This document shows, in pieces, positions 49,981 through 58,235 of a stretch of 64,000 nt of DNA. A program made the translations under genes and the position numbers. Under the pieces are notes generated by a model. It saw only the letters and a program-made list of their open reading frames with translations, was not told the origin of the DNA and ran no database searches. Numbering within the stretch: the stretch's first letter is position 1; every line of letters begins with the position of its first letter. The stretch is from Streptomyces barringtoniae (GTDB lineage: Bacteria; Actinomycetota; Actinomycetes; Streptomycetales; Streptomycetaceae). The DNA lies in NCBI RefSeq assembly GCF_020819595.1, contig NZ_JAJHNP010000016.1, forward strand, positions 124,001 to 188,000, in the 5' to 3' direction.

Positions 49981-50009
49981 CGGTGCTCTATCCCCTGAGC
50001 TACGAAGGC
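49937..50009 (-). tRNA. tRNA-Arg (anticodon CCT)
   Basis: A 73-base cloverleaf is complete on the minus strand: acceptor GCCTTCG/CGGGGGC (two G-U pairs), D-arm AGCTCAGGGGATAGAGC, anticodon stem-loop CCGCT-CTCCTAA-AGCGG with CCT, and T-arm GCAGGTTCGAATCCTGC. CCA is not encoded. It reads the rare AGG codon and is the AICE attachment gene. Confidence 0.95.
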
Positions 50010-50090
50010 ATTGCGATCGGTGGTGATGGAGTCACCGCCGACAGTGTAGCGGGTGGGGCGGTGCTGTACGGCGGGCTGGGGAGGTGGAGG

Positions 50091-51725
50091 TCAGGATGCG
50101 GGGATGTGGGTGAAGCGGGAGGCCGTGCGGAGGTCCGACTCGATGTGGTCGGCGGTGGTGCGCAGGGTGGGGAGGACCTGGTGGACGCAGTCCTCGAGGG
50201 TGCGGCGGGCTGCGTGGGTGGCGACGTTCAGGGCGGCGACCGTGCGGCCGGATCGGTCCCGTACCGGTACGGCGATGGATCGCAGGCCCGACTCCAGTTC
50301 CTCGTCGACCAGGGCGTATCCCCGGGCGCGGACCTCGGCGAGGGCCGGGGGGAGGGGGGTCGTGGTGTCCGCCAGGAGGACTCGGCCGAGGGAGGTCGCG
50401 GCGGCGGGCAGGCGGGCGCCGACGGTGATGTGGACCGTGAGGACGCGGCTCGCGCTCGCTCCGGCCGTGTACTGGATCTCCGTGCCGTCGGGCGTGAGCA
50501 CCGCCAGCGCCGTCGGCTCGTGCAACCGGTCCGCCAGCAAGCGGAGGTGGGGCTCGGCCAGGCGGGGGAGTGTGGTGCGGGACAGGGGCGGGAAGCCGAG
50601 GTCGAGGATGCGGGGGGTGAGGGCGTAGGTGCGGTCGGGGTGCGCGCGCACCAGGCCCAGGTGTTCGTGGGTGAGCAGTGCGCGGCGGACCGTGGCCCGG
50701 GCCAGGCCGGTCGCGCGTGCCACCTCGCTCAGGGACAGCGCCGAGCGGCCCTCGCCGAAGGCGGCCGGCACGGTCAGGCCGCGCGCCAGGGACTCCACGA
50801 AGTCCCGGCCCAGCTGGTGTTTGGAGGCCGTCGTCCAGGTCGCGAGGCCTGCGGGGGGTGGCCCCGGCTCGGGCGGCGGTGCCGTGCGCAGGGCGGACTC
50901 CATCGCCGTCACCGCCGTACGAAGGCGGGGGAGGAGAGTGGTGCGCAGGTCGGTCGCCGAGTGGCGGCTGGTGTGGCTGACCACGCTCGCCACGCAGGCC
51001 GCGCGGCTGGTGCCGGGGTGCCGTACGGGTACGGAGACCGCGACCAGGCCCGGTTCGATCAGCTGGTCGTCCACCGCCCAGCCGTCCCGGCGCGCCCGCT
51101 CCACTCGTTCCGCGAAGGCTGAGTCGTCGGTGGGCGGGTGGAGGGGTGGTACGGCGGGGAACGCCGCGTCCGTCGGGTCCGCGGCGCGGCGGGCGCGCCA
51201 GCGTGTCCAGTCCGGCTCGGTCCACTCGGTCGCGAACAGCGATCCCGGCGCGGTGCGTTCGGCCGGGAGCAGGTCGCCGATGCGGAAGCTGACGGACATC
51301 GCGCGGTGGCGGGTGGCCTGGTGGATGAAACGGATGCCGTCGAGGTCGGCGACCGCGAGCGACACCGACTCGTCCAGCTCGTCGGCCAGGGCGTCGGCGT
51401 GGGCGCCGAGCAGCGCGGGCAGCCGCAGGGCGGCCAGGTAGGCGTTGCCCAGTTCCATCACGCGGGGAGCCAGTACGACGTCCCGGCCGTCCGGGCGGAC
51501 GTAGTCCATGCGGGAGAGGGTCGCGGTGATGCGGTCGACCGTGGAGCGGGCGAGCCCCGTGGCCCGTTCCAGCGCGCTCGGGCTGAGCGTGCCGCCCGCC
51601 TCGGTCAGCCGCCGCAGCACCCCGACCCCGCGCACCAACGGACCGACCGCCTCGTCCGGCGGCCCCGCTTCGACACGGGCGGCGTCGGCATCCAGTGCGG
51701 TCTTCGCGGGCATCGGCGCGGGCAT
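50091..51725 (-). CDS. Tandem double-IclR transcriptional regulator
   Basis: This 544-residue protein contains two complete IclR units in one chain. Unit 1 (about residues 30-265) has GVGVLRRLTEAGGTLSPSALERATGLARSTVDRITATL and an effector domain ending with a DDQLIEPGLVAVSVPVR block. Unit 2 (about 295-535) has RSALSLSEVARATGLARATVRRALLTHEHLGLV and an effector domain with VDEELESGLRSIAVPVRDRSGRTVAALNVATHAARR. Typical IclR proteins are about 250 residues, so this is a fused duplication that could bind DNA as a pseudo-dimer. The start is at the ATG preceded by GGAG. Target genes are not evident nearby. Confidence 0.88.
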   Translation of the reverse strand: MPAPMPAKTALDADAARVEAGPPDEAVGPLVRGVGVLRRLTEAGGTLSPSALERATGLARSTVDRITATLSRMDYVRPDGRDVVLAPRVMELGNAYLAALRLPALLGAHADALADELDESVSLAVADLDGIRFIHQATRHRAMSVSFRIGDLLPAERTAPGSLFATEWTEPDWTRWRARRAADPTDAAFPAVPPLHPPTDDSAFAERVERARRDGWAVDDQLIEPGLVAVSVPVRHPGTSRAACVASVVSHTSRHSATDLRTTLLPRLRTAVTAMESALRTAPPPEPGPPPAGLATWTTASKHQLGRDFVESLARGLTVPAAFGEGRSALSLSEVARATGLARATVRRALLTHEHLGLVRAHPDRTYALTPRILDLGFPPLSRTTLPRLAEPHLRLLADRLHEPTALAVLTPDGTEIQYTAGASASRVLTVHITVGARLPAAATSLGRVLLADTTTPLPPALAEVRARGYALVDEELESGLRSIAVPVRDRSGRTVAALNVATHAARRTLEDCVHQVLPTLRTTADHIESDLRTASRFTHIPAS

Positions 51726-51838
51726 CGGCTCTCCGGTACGGCATACGGGCACGCCTACGGTAGACCGCCACCCGGCGCCCGTCCCCCGAAGAGAGCCCGA
51801 TGCGAGCCCGACGCGAGCCCCAGGAGTGCCCGGCGCCT

Positions 51839-53260
51839 CTACTTGCGTGTCACCCGCACCCGGTAGTTCCCGTTCACGTCCCTGCTGACCACCTGGACGG
51901 TGATGCCGTGGCCGGGGTCCTTGAAGGTCTCGCCGGAGGAGAAGGGGGCGTCGGAGAGTTCTGCGTGGACGTTGGGGCTGCGGGTGCAGCCGCCGCTGCC
52001 GCGGTGGCTGTCGTAGACCGTGACCGGTCCGCGTCCGGTGTCGATCGCGCCGTCCACCTTGTAGATCAGCACCCCGGGCCGGCAGACCACCTCGTCGTTG
52101 CCGCCCTGCTCGCGGACCTCCAGCGCGTACGAACTCCGCGCGTCGACGGGGACGAGGACCAGCTTCCCGCCGCCCCGCTTGTACAGCGGTGTCAGGTCGT
52201 ACTCGAAGCTGCCCCGCGTCGCCGCGCAGCCCACCTGGGAGCCGTCCAGCCAGCCCAGCTTCCACTTGTGCCAGCCGAGCAGATCGTTGTTGGCCCCCCA
52301 GTCCTCGCTCATGATGTCCCAGTGCCCGACCGCGCCCCCGCCGTCCTGTGTGTACAGGTCGGGCAGGCCGAAGGTGTGGCCGTTCTCGTGCGGGAGGACC
52401 CGGTAGCCGGTGTGGGAGAGGGAGCCGGAGCCGTCGTCCTGCCGGGAGTAGATGAAGGACGCGTTGGAGATGGGGATGCCGTCGGCGACCGGGGCGTCGC
52501 CGTTGCCGGCGAAGGTCACGGACAGGACCGTGTCCAGGGCGGTGGGGCCGGCGTTGGGGGTGACCAGGACGTTGAGGATGTCGTACGAGCGGAAGTCCAC
52601 GACCGGATCGGCGGCGGCCACGATGTCCCGCACCAGCTGCCGGTATCCGGGGTCGAAGGGAGCGCCGCGCTCTATGCCGTACCCCTTGAAGGGCTTGGGC
52701 ATCCGCAGCCAGGTGGTGATCGGAGTCTCCGGCCGGTAGTCGAGGCGGCCGTACGACGCGGTGCGGAACCAGTTCTGGGTCTGCGGGAAGAACTCGTGGA
52801 AGCGGTCCATGGCGCTGCCCTGCCCGGGGGCGTCGGAGAAGTCGACCATCAGGGTCAGGGCGTGGAGCGTGCCCGTGGAGTGGGCGTAGCCGTGCGGGGT
52901 GGGTATGCCCTCGGTCATCTGGACCTCGACGCTTCCCTGGACCGCACAGGGCGCGAGGGCGGAGCGGGCCGTTCCGATGGGCCCGGCGGTGGTGGGCGCC
53001 GTCAGGTGGCCGGTCCCGGCCGAGGTGCCGACCGCCAGGGTCAGTGCGGTCACCGAGGCGAGAGCGGCCGCCCGGCGCGGGCGTATGCGACGGCGTATGC
53101 GCGACGGCGACCGGCCTGCGCGGGCGGAGCGCCCCCGCACTGCTCCGGTGGACGGGCGCCCGTGCGGAAGTGCTCGGGTGGCGGGGCGTTCCCGGGGAGG
53201 TGCTCCGCCGGCGGGGCTTTCTTGGGGAAGGGGTATGCGGCGGGGCGGCTGCGGCTGCAT
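51839..53260 (-). CDS. Secreted M6-family metalloprotease
   Basis: This protein of about 473 residues has a long basic leader, a signal helix (ALASVTALTLAVGTSAG), then a protease domain. It has TLMVDFSDAPGQGSA, the zinc motif VLPHENGHTFGLPDLY (HExxHxxGxxD) and VGHWDIMSEDW with the Met-turn, as in immune-inhibitor-A-like M6 enzymes. The C-terminal beta domain ends GNYRVRVTRK. An upstream ATG at 53317 is an alternative start. It is divergent from a TetR gene; the interval holds a large perfect palindrome. Confidence 0.88.
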   Translation of the reverse strand: MQPQPPRRIPLPQESPAGGAPPRERPATRALPHGRPSTGAVRGRSARAGRSPSRIRRRIRPRRAAALASVTALTLAVGTSAGTGHLTAPTTAGPIGTARSALAPCAVQGSVEVQMTEGIPTPHGYAHSTGTLHALTLMVDFSDAPGQGSAMDRFHEFFPQTQNWFRTASYGRLDYRPETPITTWLRMPKPFKGYGIERGAPFDPGYRQLVRDIVAAADPVVDFRSYDILNVLVTPNAGPTALDTVLSVTFAGNGDAPVADGIPISNASFIYSRQDDGSGSLSHTGYRVLPHENGHTFGLPDLYTQDGGGAVGHWDIMSEDWGANNDLLGWHKWKLGWLDGSQVGCAATRGSFEYDLTPLYKRGGGKLVLVPVDARSSYALEVREQGGNDEVVCRPGVLIYKVDGAIDTGRGPVTVYDSHRGSGGCTRSPNVHAELSDAPFSSGETFKDPGHGITVQVVSRDVNGNYRVRVTRK

Positions 53261-53450
53261 GCATGGACCCTTCGCTCCACGGCAGCCGCCAGTTTCCGGC
53301 TGCACCCTTGCGCCCACCCTGTGTCGGTGGGGTGCGGGGCGCGCGCTGGAGGAGACCGATCGTGGGAATGCCGGTCCGCACGAGGGTGAATCCCGGCCCG
53401 AGATGAGTGTGTCTCAGGTCACAGAGGTTCTTTTCGTGGGCGGGAAATAA

Positions 53451-53509
53451 CCGGGGAACCTCTCCCCGTTTAGTCCTGTGTCCGAGCGAAACGGGGACTG
53501 CTTCCCCGG
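53451..53509. promoter_or_regulatory. 59-base perfect interrupted palindrome (likely TetR operator)
   Basis: CCGGGGAA, 5 bases, CCCCGTTT, 17 bases, AAACGGGG, 5 bases, TTCCCCGG. All 16 paired positions on each side match. It lies between the divergent metalloprotease (53260) and TetR (53613) genes and suits cooperative binding of two repressor dimers. Confidence 0.62.
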
Positions 53510-53612
53510 ATCGCCCCCATCGATTCCGAGCCTCGATCCCGGGCCTCGCTTCCGAACCCCGTCCGGACCGCGCGTCCGGAACCGCGTCCACATCGCATCA
53601 GAGGAGTCCACC

Positions 53613-54260
53613 GTGCCGACCGCGACCACCCCCGTACTGCGCAAGGTGCCCCGGCCCCGCGCCGACGCCGTGCGCAACCGGGAGCGGATCGTCACCGCCG
53701 CCCGGGAGATGTTCGTCGAGCACGGCCCGGACGTGCCGCTCGACGAGATCGCCCGCCGGGCCGGTGTCGGCAACGCCACGGTGTACCGCAACTTCCCCGA
53801 CCGCGAGGCCCTCGTCCGCGAGGTCGTCTGCTCCGTCATGGACCGGACGGCCGAGGCGGCCGAGGTGGCCCTCGCCGAGACCGGGGACGCCTTCGCCGCG
53901 CTGGAGCACTTCGTGCACGTCGCCGCCGACGAGCGGATCAGTGCGCTGTGCCCGATGATCTCCAGCACCTTCGACCAGTACCACCCCGACCTGGAGGCCT
54001 CCCGTGAGCGGGTCGAGCAGCTCGTCGAGGAGGTCATGGGCCGGGCCAAGGCGGCCGGGCAGCTGCGGCCCGACGTCGGCGTCGGCGACCTGTTGATCGT
54101 CGTGGCCCAGCTGAGCCGGCCCCCGGCCGGCACGGACTGCCTGCGCGGCGACCGTTTTGTCCACCGCCACCTTCAGTTGTTCCTCGACGGCCTGCGGGCG
54201 CCCGCCCGCTCCCCCCTGCCGGGCACGGCCGTGACCATCAAGGAGCTGCGCGAGTGCTGA
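53613..54260 (+). CDS. TetR-family repressor of the downstream exporter
   Basis: This 215-residue protein starts at GTG seven bases after GAGGAG. The helix-turn-helix is NRERIVTAAREMFVEHGPDVPLDEIARRAGVGNATVYRNFPDREALV, followed by a helical ligand domain. It ends at IKELREC. The DNA just beyond repeats the sequence encoding LRESLTD several times, so the present stop may result from a one-base loss that cut off a repetitive tail. The DHA2 exporter gene follows in the same direction, so it probably regulates that gene and itself. Confidence 0.9.
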   Translation: MPTATTPVLRKVPRPRADAVRNRERIVTAAREMFVEHGPDVPLDEIARRAGVGNATVYRNFPDREALVREVVCSVMDRTAEAAEVALAETGDAFAALEHFVHVAADERISALCPMISSTFDQYHPDLEASRERVEQLVEEVMGRAKAAGQLRPDVGVGDLLIVVAQLSRPPAGTDCLRGDRFVHRHLQLFLDGLRAPARSPLPGTAVTIKELREC

Positions 54261-54355
54261 CCGATCACCTGCGCGAGTCCCTGGCCCATCAGACCGATGA
54301 CCTGCGCGAGTCCCTGACCGATCAGACCGATCACTTGCGCGAGTCCTTGACCGAT
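54246..54355 (+). repeat. 33-bp tandem repeat at the TetR 3' end
   Basis: Units CTGCGCGAGTCCCTG-ACCGATCAGACCGATCAC occur about 2.7 times (54273-54355), with a degenerate first copy inside the TetR gene at 54246. In the frame starting at GTG 54254 they encode LRESLTDQTD(H/D) units up to TAG at 54356, a 34-codon open frame. Confidence 0.7.
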
Positions 54356-54425
54356 TAGTTCGGCTGCCGATCCCGGTCCATCCCTGCGGCTGCGTACGGC
54401 ACGGCCGATTTATTGCACTCTTCCA

Positions 54426-54462
54426 TCACTTTTCCTGTCACTTCCCGTCACTTTCCGTCACG
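54426..54462. repeat. TCACTT direct repeats before the exporter gene
   Basis: TCACTTT, TCACTTCCCG, TCACTTTCCG, TCAC recur at 54426, 54438, 54448 and 54458, about one helical turn apart. They lie 23 bases ahead of the ATG at 54485 and may be a regulator site. Confidence 0.45.
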
Positions 54463-54484
54463 AAGTCCCGAAGTGGGTACCTCC

Positions 54485-56041
54485 ATGTCCGAAACAGCCC
54501 GCAAGGCTCCCGGCGCCACCGCGCCGACCGGCGCCGCCGCACGCGCCGGCGACGCCAACCGCTGGAAGGCGCTCGTGTTCATCGCGCTCGCCCAGCTGAT
54601 GGTCGTCCTCGACGCCACCATCGTGAACATCGCCCTCCCCTCCGCCCAGAGCGACCTCGGCATATCCGACGGCAACCGGCAGTGGGTCGTCACGGCCTAC
54701 GCACTCGCCTTCGGCGGTCTGCTGCTCTTCGGCGGCCGGATCGCCGACCTGTGGGGCCGCAAGCGCGCCTTCGTCACCGGTCTGGCCGGTTTCGCCGCCG
54801 CCTCCGCGCTCGGTGGTGCCGCCACCTCCGGGGCGATGATGTTCGGTGCCCGCGCCCTCCAGGGTGTCTTCGGCGCCCTGCTCGCCCCGGCCGCGCTGTC
54901 GCTGCTCGCCGTGATGTTCACCGACGCCAGGGAACGCGCCAAGGCGTTCGGCATCTACGGCGCCATCGCGGGCGGCGGCGGTGCCGTCGGCCTGATCCTC
55001 GGCGGTTTCCTCACCGAGTACCTGAACTGGCGCTGGACCTTCTTCGTGAACATCCCGTTCGCCATCGTCGCCGCGGCCGGCGCCTACTTCGTCATCCGTG
55101 AGCCCGAGGGCGGCCGTAACCGCAACCCGCTGGACATCCCGGGCGTCCTGCTGTCCACGCTCGGCCTGGTCGCGCTGGTGTACGGCTTCACGCGTGCCGA
55201 GTCCGACGGCTGGGGCGACGCGATCACCGTGTCCATGTTCATCGCGTCCGCGGTGCTGCTGCTCGCCTTCGTGGCGGTCGAGTCCCGGGTCAAGGCCCCG
55301 CTGCTGCCGCTGCGGGTGGTGACCGACCGCAACCGCGGCGGCATCTACCTCTCCCTCGGCCTCGCGATCATCGGCATGTTCGGCCTGTTCCTCTTCCTGA
55401 CCTACTACCTCCAGGTCGTGAAGGGCTACTCGCCGGTCAAGACCGGCTTCGCGTTCCTGCCGATGATCGCGGGCATGATCACCGGTTCCACCCAGATCGG
55501 CGCCCGGCTGATGACGCGGATCCCGGCGCGGCGCCTGATGGGCCCCGGCTTCCTGGTCGCCGGCGTGGGCATGCTGCTGCTGACCCAGCTGGAGATCGGC
55601 TCCTCCTACCCCGCCCTGCTGCTGCCCGCGATGCTGCTCCTGGGTCTCGGCATGGGTACGGCGTTCATGCCGGCCATGTCCCTGGCCACCATGGGCGTCG
55701 AGCCCCGGGACGCCGGTGTCGCCTCCGCGATGGTCAACACCTCGCAGCAGGTGGGCGGCGCGATCGGCACCGCCCTGCTGAACACGATCGCCGCCTCCGC
55801 GACGACGTCGTACGTCAAGGACCACATCGCCGGTGCGACCGCCAAGCCGCAGCAGCAACTGGTCCAGCTGCAGGGCCTGGTGCACGGCTACACCGCGGCG
55901 ATCTGGTTCGCCGTCGGCATCCTGGGCCTCGCCGCCCTGATCGCCTTCACCTTCGTCAACGCCGGCCGCCCGGGCACCACCGAGGTGATCTCCGGCGAGG
56001 GCGTCGAGGACGAGGTGCCGGTGCCGGTGGTGGCCCACTGA
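54485..56041 (+). CDS. DHA2-family MFS drug exporter (EmrB/QacA type)
   Basis: This 518-residue protein has 14 predicted membrane helices. Family motifs are LAQLMVVLDATIVNIALPS (DHA2 motif D1), GGRIADLWGRKRAF (motif A), and GAIAGGGGAVGLILGGFLTEYLNWRWTFFVNIP (motif C and WRW-x-F-x-NxP). Proton-driven efflux of hydrophobic drugs is expected. It is preceded by the TetR gene, the usual repressor-exporter pair. Confidence 0.93.
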   Translation: MSETARKAPGATAPTGAAARAGDANRWKALVFIALAQLMVVLDATIVNIALPSAQSDLGISDGNRQWVVTAYALAFGGLLLFGGRIADLWGRKRAFVTGLAGFAAASALGGAATSGAMMFGARALQGVFGALLAPAALSLLAVMFTDARERAKAFGIYGAIAGGGGAVGLILGGFLTEYLNWRWTFFVNIPFAIVAAAGAYFVIREPEGGRNRNPLDIPGVLLSTLGLVALVYGFTRAESDGWGDAITVSMFIASAVLLLAFVAVESRVKAPLLPLRVVTDRNRGGIYLSLGLAIIGMFGLFLFLTYYLQVVKGYSPVKTGFAFLPMIAGMITGSTQIGARLMTRIPARRLMGPGFLVAGVGMLLLTQLEIGSSYPALLLPAMLLLGLGMGTAFMPAMSLATMGVEPRDAGVASAMVNTSQQVGGAIGTALLNTIAASATTSYVKDHIAGATAKPQQQLVQLQGLVHGYTAAIWFAVGILGLAALIAFTFVNAGRPGTTEVISGEGVEDEVPVPVVAH

Positions 56042-56056
56042 CCGGCCGTACGGCAC

Positions 56057-56098
56057 GTGGCCGTGCACTGATCCAGCGTGGCCGTGCGCTGATCTAGC
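56057..56098. repeat. 21-bp tandem duplication between exporter and MarR gene
   Basis: GTGGCCGTGCACTGATCCAG-C and GTGGCCGTGCGCTGATCTAG-C are adjacent and 19 of 21 identical. The second copy includes the stop codon of the minus-strand MarR gene. Confidence 0.6.
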
Positions 56099-56612
56099 GG
56101 AGCCAGGGCAGGTCCGCACCCGCTTCCTCGGGCTGGAGGCCCTCGGCGACGATCTCCATGATCGCGCCGAGGGCCTTCTGCTGTTCGGGGCTGAGCCGCT
56201 CGAACAGGGCCTGCCGTACGGCCGCCACATGGCCGGGCGCGGCGCGCGCCAGCACCTCGGCGCCCTCGTCGGTGAGCACCGCGAACTGGCCCCGCTTGTC
56301 GGAGGCGCAGTTCTCGCGGCGCACCCAGCCGTTCTTCTCCAGCCGCGCGATCGCGTGCGACAGCCGGGAGCGGGTGATCTTCGCCTGCATCGCCAGCTCG
56401 GTCATCCGCAGCCTTCGGCGCGGGGCCTCGGCGAGGCCGACGAGCAGGCCGTAGTAGATGTGCGGCATGCCCGCGTCGCGCTGCAACTGCCGGTCGAGGT
56501 GGTCCTCCAGCAGGGTGGTGGCGTGCAGATAGGCACGCCAGGTGCGCTGTTCCTCGTCGGTGAGCCAGCGGGGCCGTGCGGCGGAGTCGGATGCCGAGTT
56601 CATGTGTCCCAC
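56094..56612 (-). CDS. MarR-family regulator
   Basis: This 172-residue protein has RTWRAYLHATTLLEDHLDRQL, then the winged helix RRLRMTELAMQAKITRSRLSHAIARLEKNGWVRRENCASDKRGQFAVLTDEG. The single Cys in the wing (ENCASDKRG) is where some MarR proteins sense oxidation. The start may be GTG 56612 (AAGGAG 12 bases upstream) or ATG 56603. It is divergent from the dioxygenase gene with paired repeats between them. Confidence 0.88.
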   Translation of the reverse strand: MGHMNSASDSAARPRWLTDEEQRTWRAYLHATTLLEDHLDRQLQRDAGMPHIYYGLLVGLAEAPRRRLRMTELAMQAKITRSRLSHAIARLEKNGWVRRENCASDKRGQFAVLTDEGAEVLARAAPGHVAAVRQALFERLSPEQQKALGAIMEIVAEGLQPEEAGADLPWLR

Positions 56613-56627
56613 TGTACGAGGCAGCTC

Positions 56628-56681
56628 CTTGAAAGTTGAACAAGTCGGGCGTACGGTTGAGGGCAGAACTTGAGAGTTAAA
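56628..56681. promoter_or_regulatory. Paired repeats in the MarR/dioxygenase interval
   Basis: CTTGAAAGTTGAA (56628-56640) and CTTGAGAGTTAAA (56669-56681) match at 11 of 13 positions, 41 bases apart. They are candidate MarR sites controlling both divergent genes. Confidence 0.5.
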
Positions 56682-56710
56682 GCAAACCTCGGTCCACGGG
56701 AGTCGCCGCC

Positions 56711-57502
56711 ATGTCCACCAGCAGCCCGGAGCGCATGCCCGCCCTGTACCTCAGCCACGGCGCCCCGCCGCTCGCCGACGACCCCGTCTGGCCCGGCCAG
56801 CTCGCCGCCTGGTCCGCGGACCTGCCCCGGCCGAAGGCGATCCTGATGGTCTCCGCCCACTGGGAGGAGGCCCCGCTCGCGCTGGGCGCGGTGGAGACCG
56901 TCCCGCTCGTCTACGACTTCTGGGGCTTCCCCGAGCACTACTACCGGGTGCAGTACGCCGCCCCCGGCGCGCCTGGGCTCGCCGAGTCCGTCCGCAAGCT
57001 GCTGCGCGCCCCCGGCACCCCCGTCCAGGACATCCCCGACCGCGGCCTCGACCACGGGGCCTACGTCCCCCTCGTGGAGATGTTCCCCGCTGCCGACATC
57101 CCCGTCCTGCAGATATCCATGCCCACGCTGGACCCGGTGCGCCTGATGGACATCGGCCGCAGGCTCGCGCCGCTGCGCGACGAGGGCGTGCTGATCGTCG
57201 GCTCCGGCTTCTTCACCCACAACCTCGCCGCCCTGCGGTACGCGGGGCACGGCGTGCCCAGCTGGTCCTCCGAGTTCGACGACTGGGGCCGCCGCGCCCT
57301 GGAGGCCCGGGACTGGGACGCCCTGCTGGACTTCCTGGACAAGGCCCCGGCCGGCCGCTACGCCCACCCGCGCACCGAACACTTCGCCCCGCTCTTCGTC
57401 ACCATGGGTGCGGCGGAGGCCGGGGGTGAGCTGGACGCGCAGAAGTCGGTGATCGACGGGTTCTGGATGGGAATGGCGAAGCGGTCCGTGCAGTTCGGAT
57501 GA
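56711..57502 (+). CDS. DODA-type (LigB-like) extradiol ring-cleavage dioxygenase
   Basis: This 263-residue protein has metal-ligand and active-site regions MPALYLSHGAPPLADD (first His), LMVSAHWEEAP (second His), RGLDHGAYVPLVEMFP (third His) and GSGFFTHNL (further His). This is the 4,5-DOPA/class III extradiol pattern. Members also reduce quinones (YgiD-like). With a divergent MarR regulator it probably handles a catechol or quinone. Confidence 0.88.
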   Translation: MSTSSPERMPALYLSHGAPPLADDPVWPGQLAAWSADLPRPKAILMVSAHWEEAPLALGAVETVPLVYDFWGFPEHYYRVQYAAPGAPGLAESVRKLLRAPGTPVQDIPDRGLDHGAYVPLVEMFPAADIPVLQISMPTLDPVRLMDIGRRLAPLRDEGVLIVGSGFFTHNLAALRYAGHGVPSWSSEFDDWGRRALEARDWDALLDFLDKAPAGRYAHPRTEHFAPLFVTMGAAEAGGELDAQKSVIDGFWMGMAKRSVQFG

Positions 57503-57524
57503 GGATGAGTGAGGGCGCTGTGGA

Positions 57525-58043
57525 TCACAGCTCCTTCTCGTACCAGGCCACGTCCCAGTAGCGGCCGAACTTGCGGCCGACCTCGCGGTACGTGCCGACA
57601 TGCCGGAAGCCGAAGCGGGCGTGCAGCCGCTCGGAGGCCTCGTTGGGCTGGGCGATCCCGGCGTAGGCGCGGTGCACGTCCTCGGCGCCCAGGGCCTTGA
57701 AGAGGGCGTCGTACAGGAGTGACCCGATCCCGCGACGCCCGGCGTCCGGGGCGACGTAGACCGAGACCTCCACGGACGTGACGTACGCGGGCTTCGGGCG
57801 GTAAGGGCTGGATGTGGCGTACCCCAGAATCTCCTGTGACTCCGCGTCCGTGGCAACCATCAGGCGGTGCGGGCCGTCTTCCGGGTGGGAGAGCAGCCAA
57901 GGGCGGCGCTCTTCCGGAGTGAAGATCGCGGTATCGAAAGTGATGGCCGTCTCGCGTACGTAGTGGTTGTAGATCGCCGTGAGGGCGTCGAGATCTCCCT
58001 CGGCTCCCGGCCTGACCTGCACCTCTGTACGTTCCGTCGGCAT
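57525..58043 (-). CDS. GNAT N-acetyltransferase (phosphinothricin-acetyltransferase-like)
   Basis: This 172-residue protein has VQVRPGAEGDLDALTAIYNHYVRETAITFDT, the acetyl-CoA loop VYVAPDAGRRGIGSLLYDAL, and NEASERLHARFGFRHVGTYREVGRKFGRYWDVAWYEKEL. The order and spacing follow Pat/Bar-type and methionine-sulfoximine acetyltransferases. Many chromosomal homologues do not confer herbicide resistance, so the amine substrate is open. It is divergent from hrdD. Confidence 0.88.
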   Translation of the reverse strand: MPTERTEVQVRPGAEGDLDALTAIYNHYVRETAITFDTAIFTPEERRPWLLSHPEDGPHRLMVATDAESQEILGYATSSPYRPKPAYVTSVEVSVYVAPDAGRRGIGSLLYDALFKALGAEDVHRAYAGIAQPNEASERLHARFGFRHVGTYREVGRKFGRYWDVAWYEKEL

Positions 58044-58102
58044 CCGGCCTCCCCGCGTGGCGGACAGGGTACTGCATGATCAGAAAAATTGGGGGACGGG
58101 TT

Positions 58103-58129
58103 GGGAATTCTGTCCGGATTCCAGTCGTT
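58103..58129 (+). promoter_or_regulatory. SigR-type promoter of hrdD
   Basis: GGGAAT (58103-58108), exactly 18 bases, then GTT (58127-58129). This fits the GGAAT-N18-GTT SigR consensus, and SigR control of hrdD is established in S. coelicolor. It is 107 bases upstream of the ATG. Confidence 0.75.
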
Positions 58130-58235
58130 GTTTCCCACGGATGCAGGGCACTCGGAGAGAGTCGCCACAGACCCTCCCCCGATGCCGAGCGTTCAGCAGG
58201 ACCACCCGCCAGCCCACCATCGCAAGGGAGCACGC

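Noticed and set aside
50091..53591. A 1166-codon minus-strand open frame covering two genes
   Set aside because: Only the part from 51725 down is IclR-like; the rest is a GC-rich shadow of the M6 metalloprotease, which lies in a different frame with a complete zinc motif.
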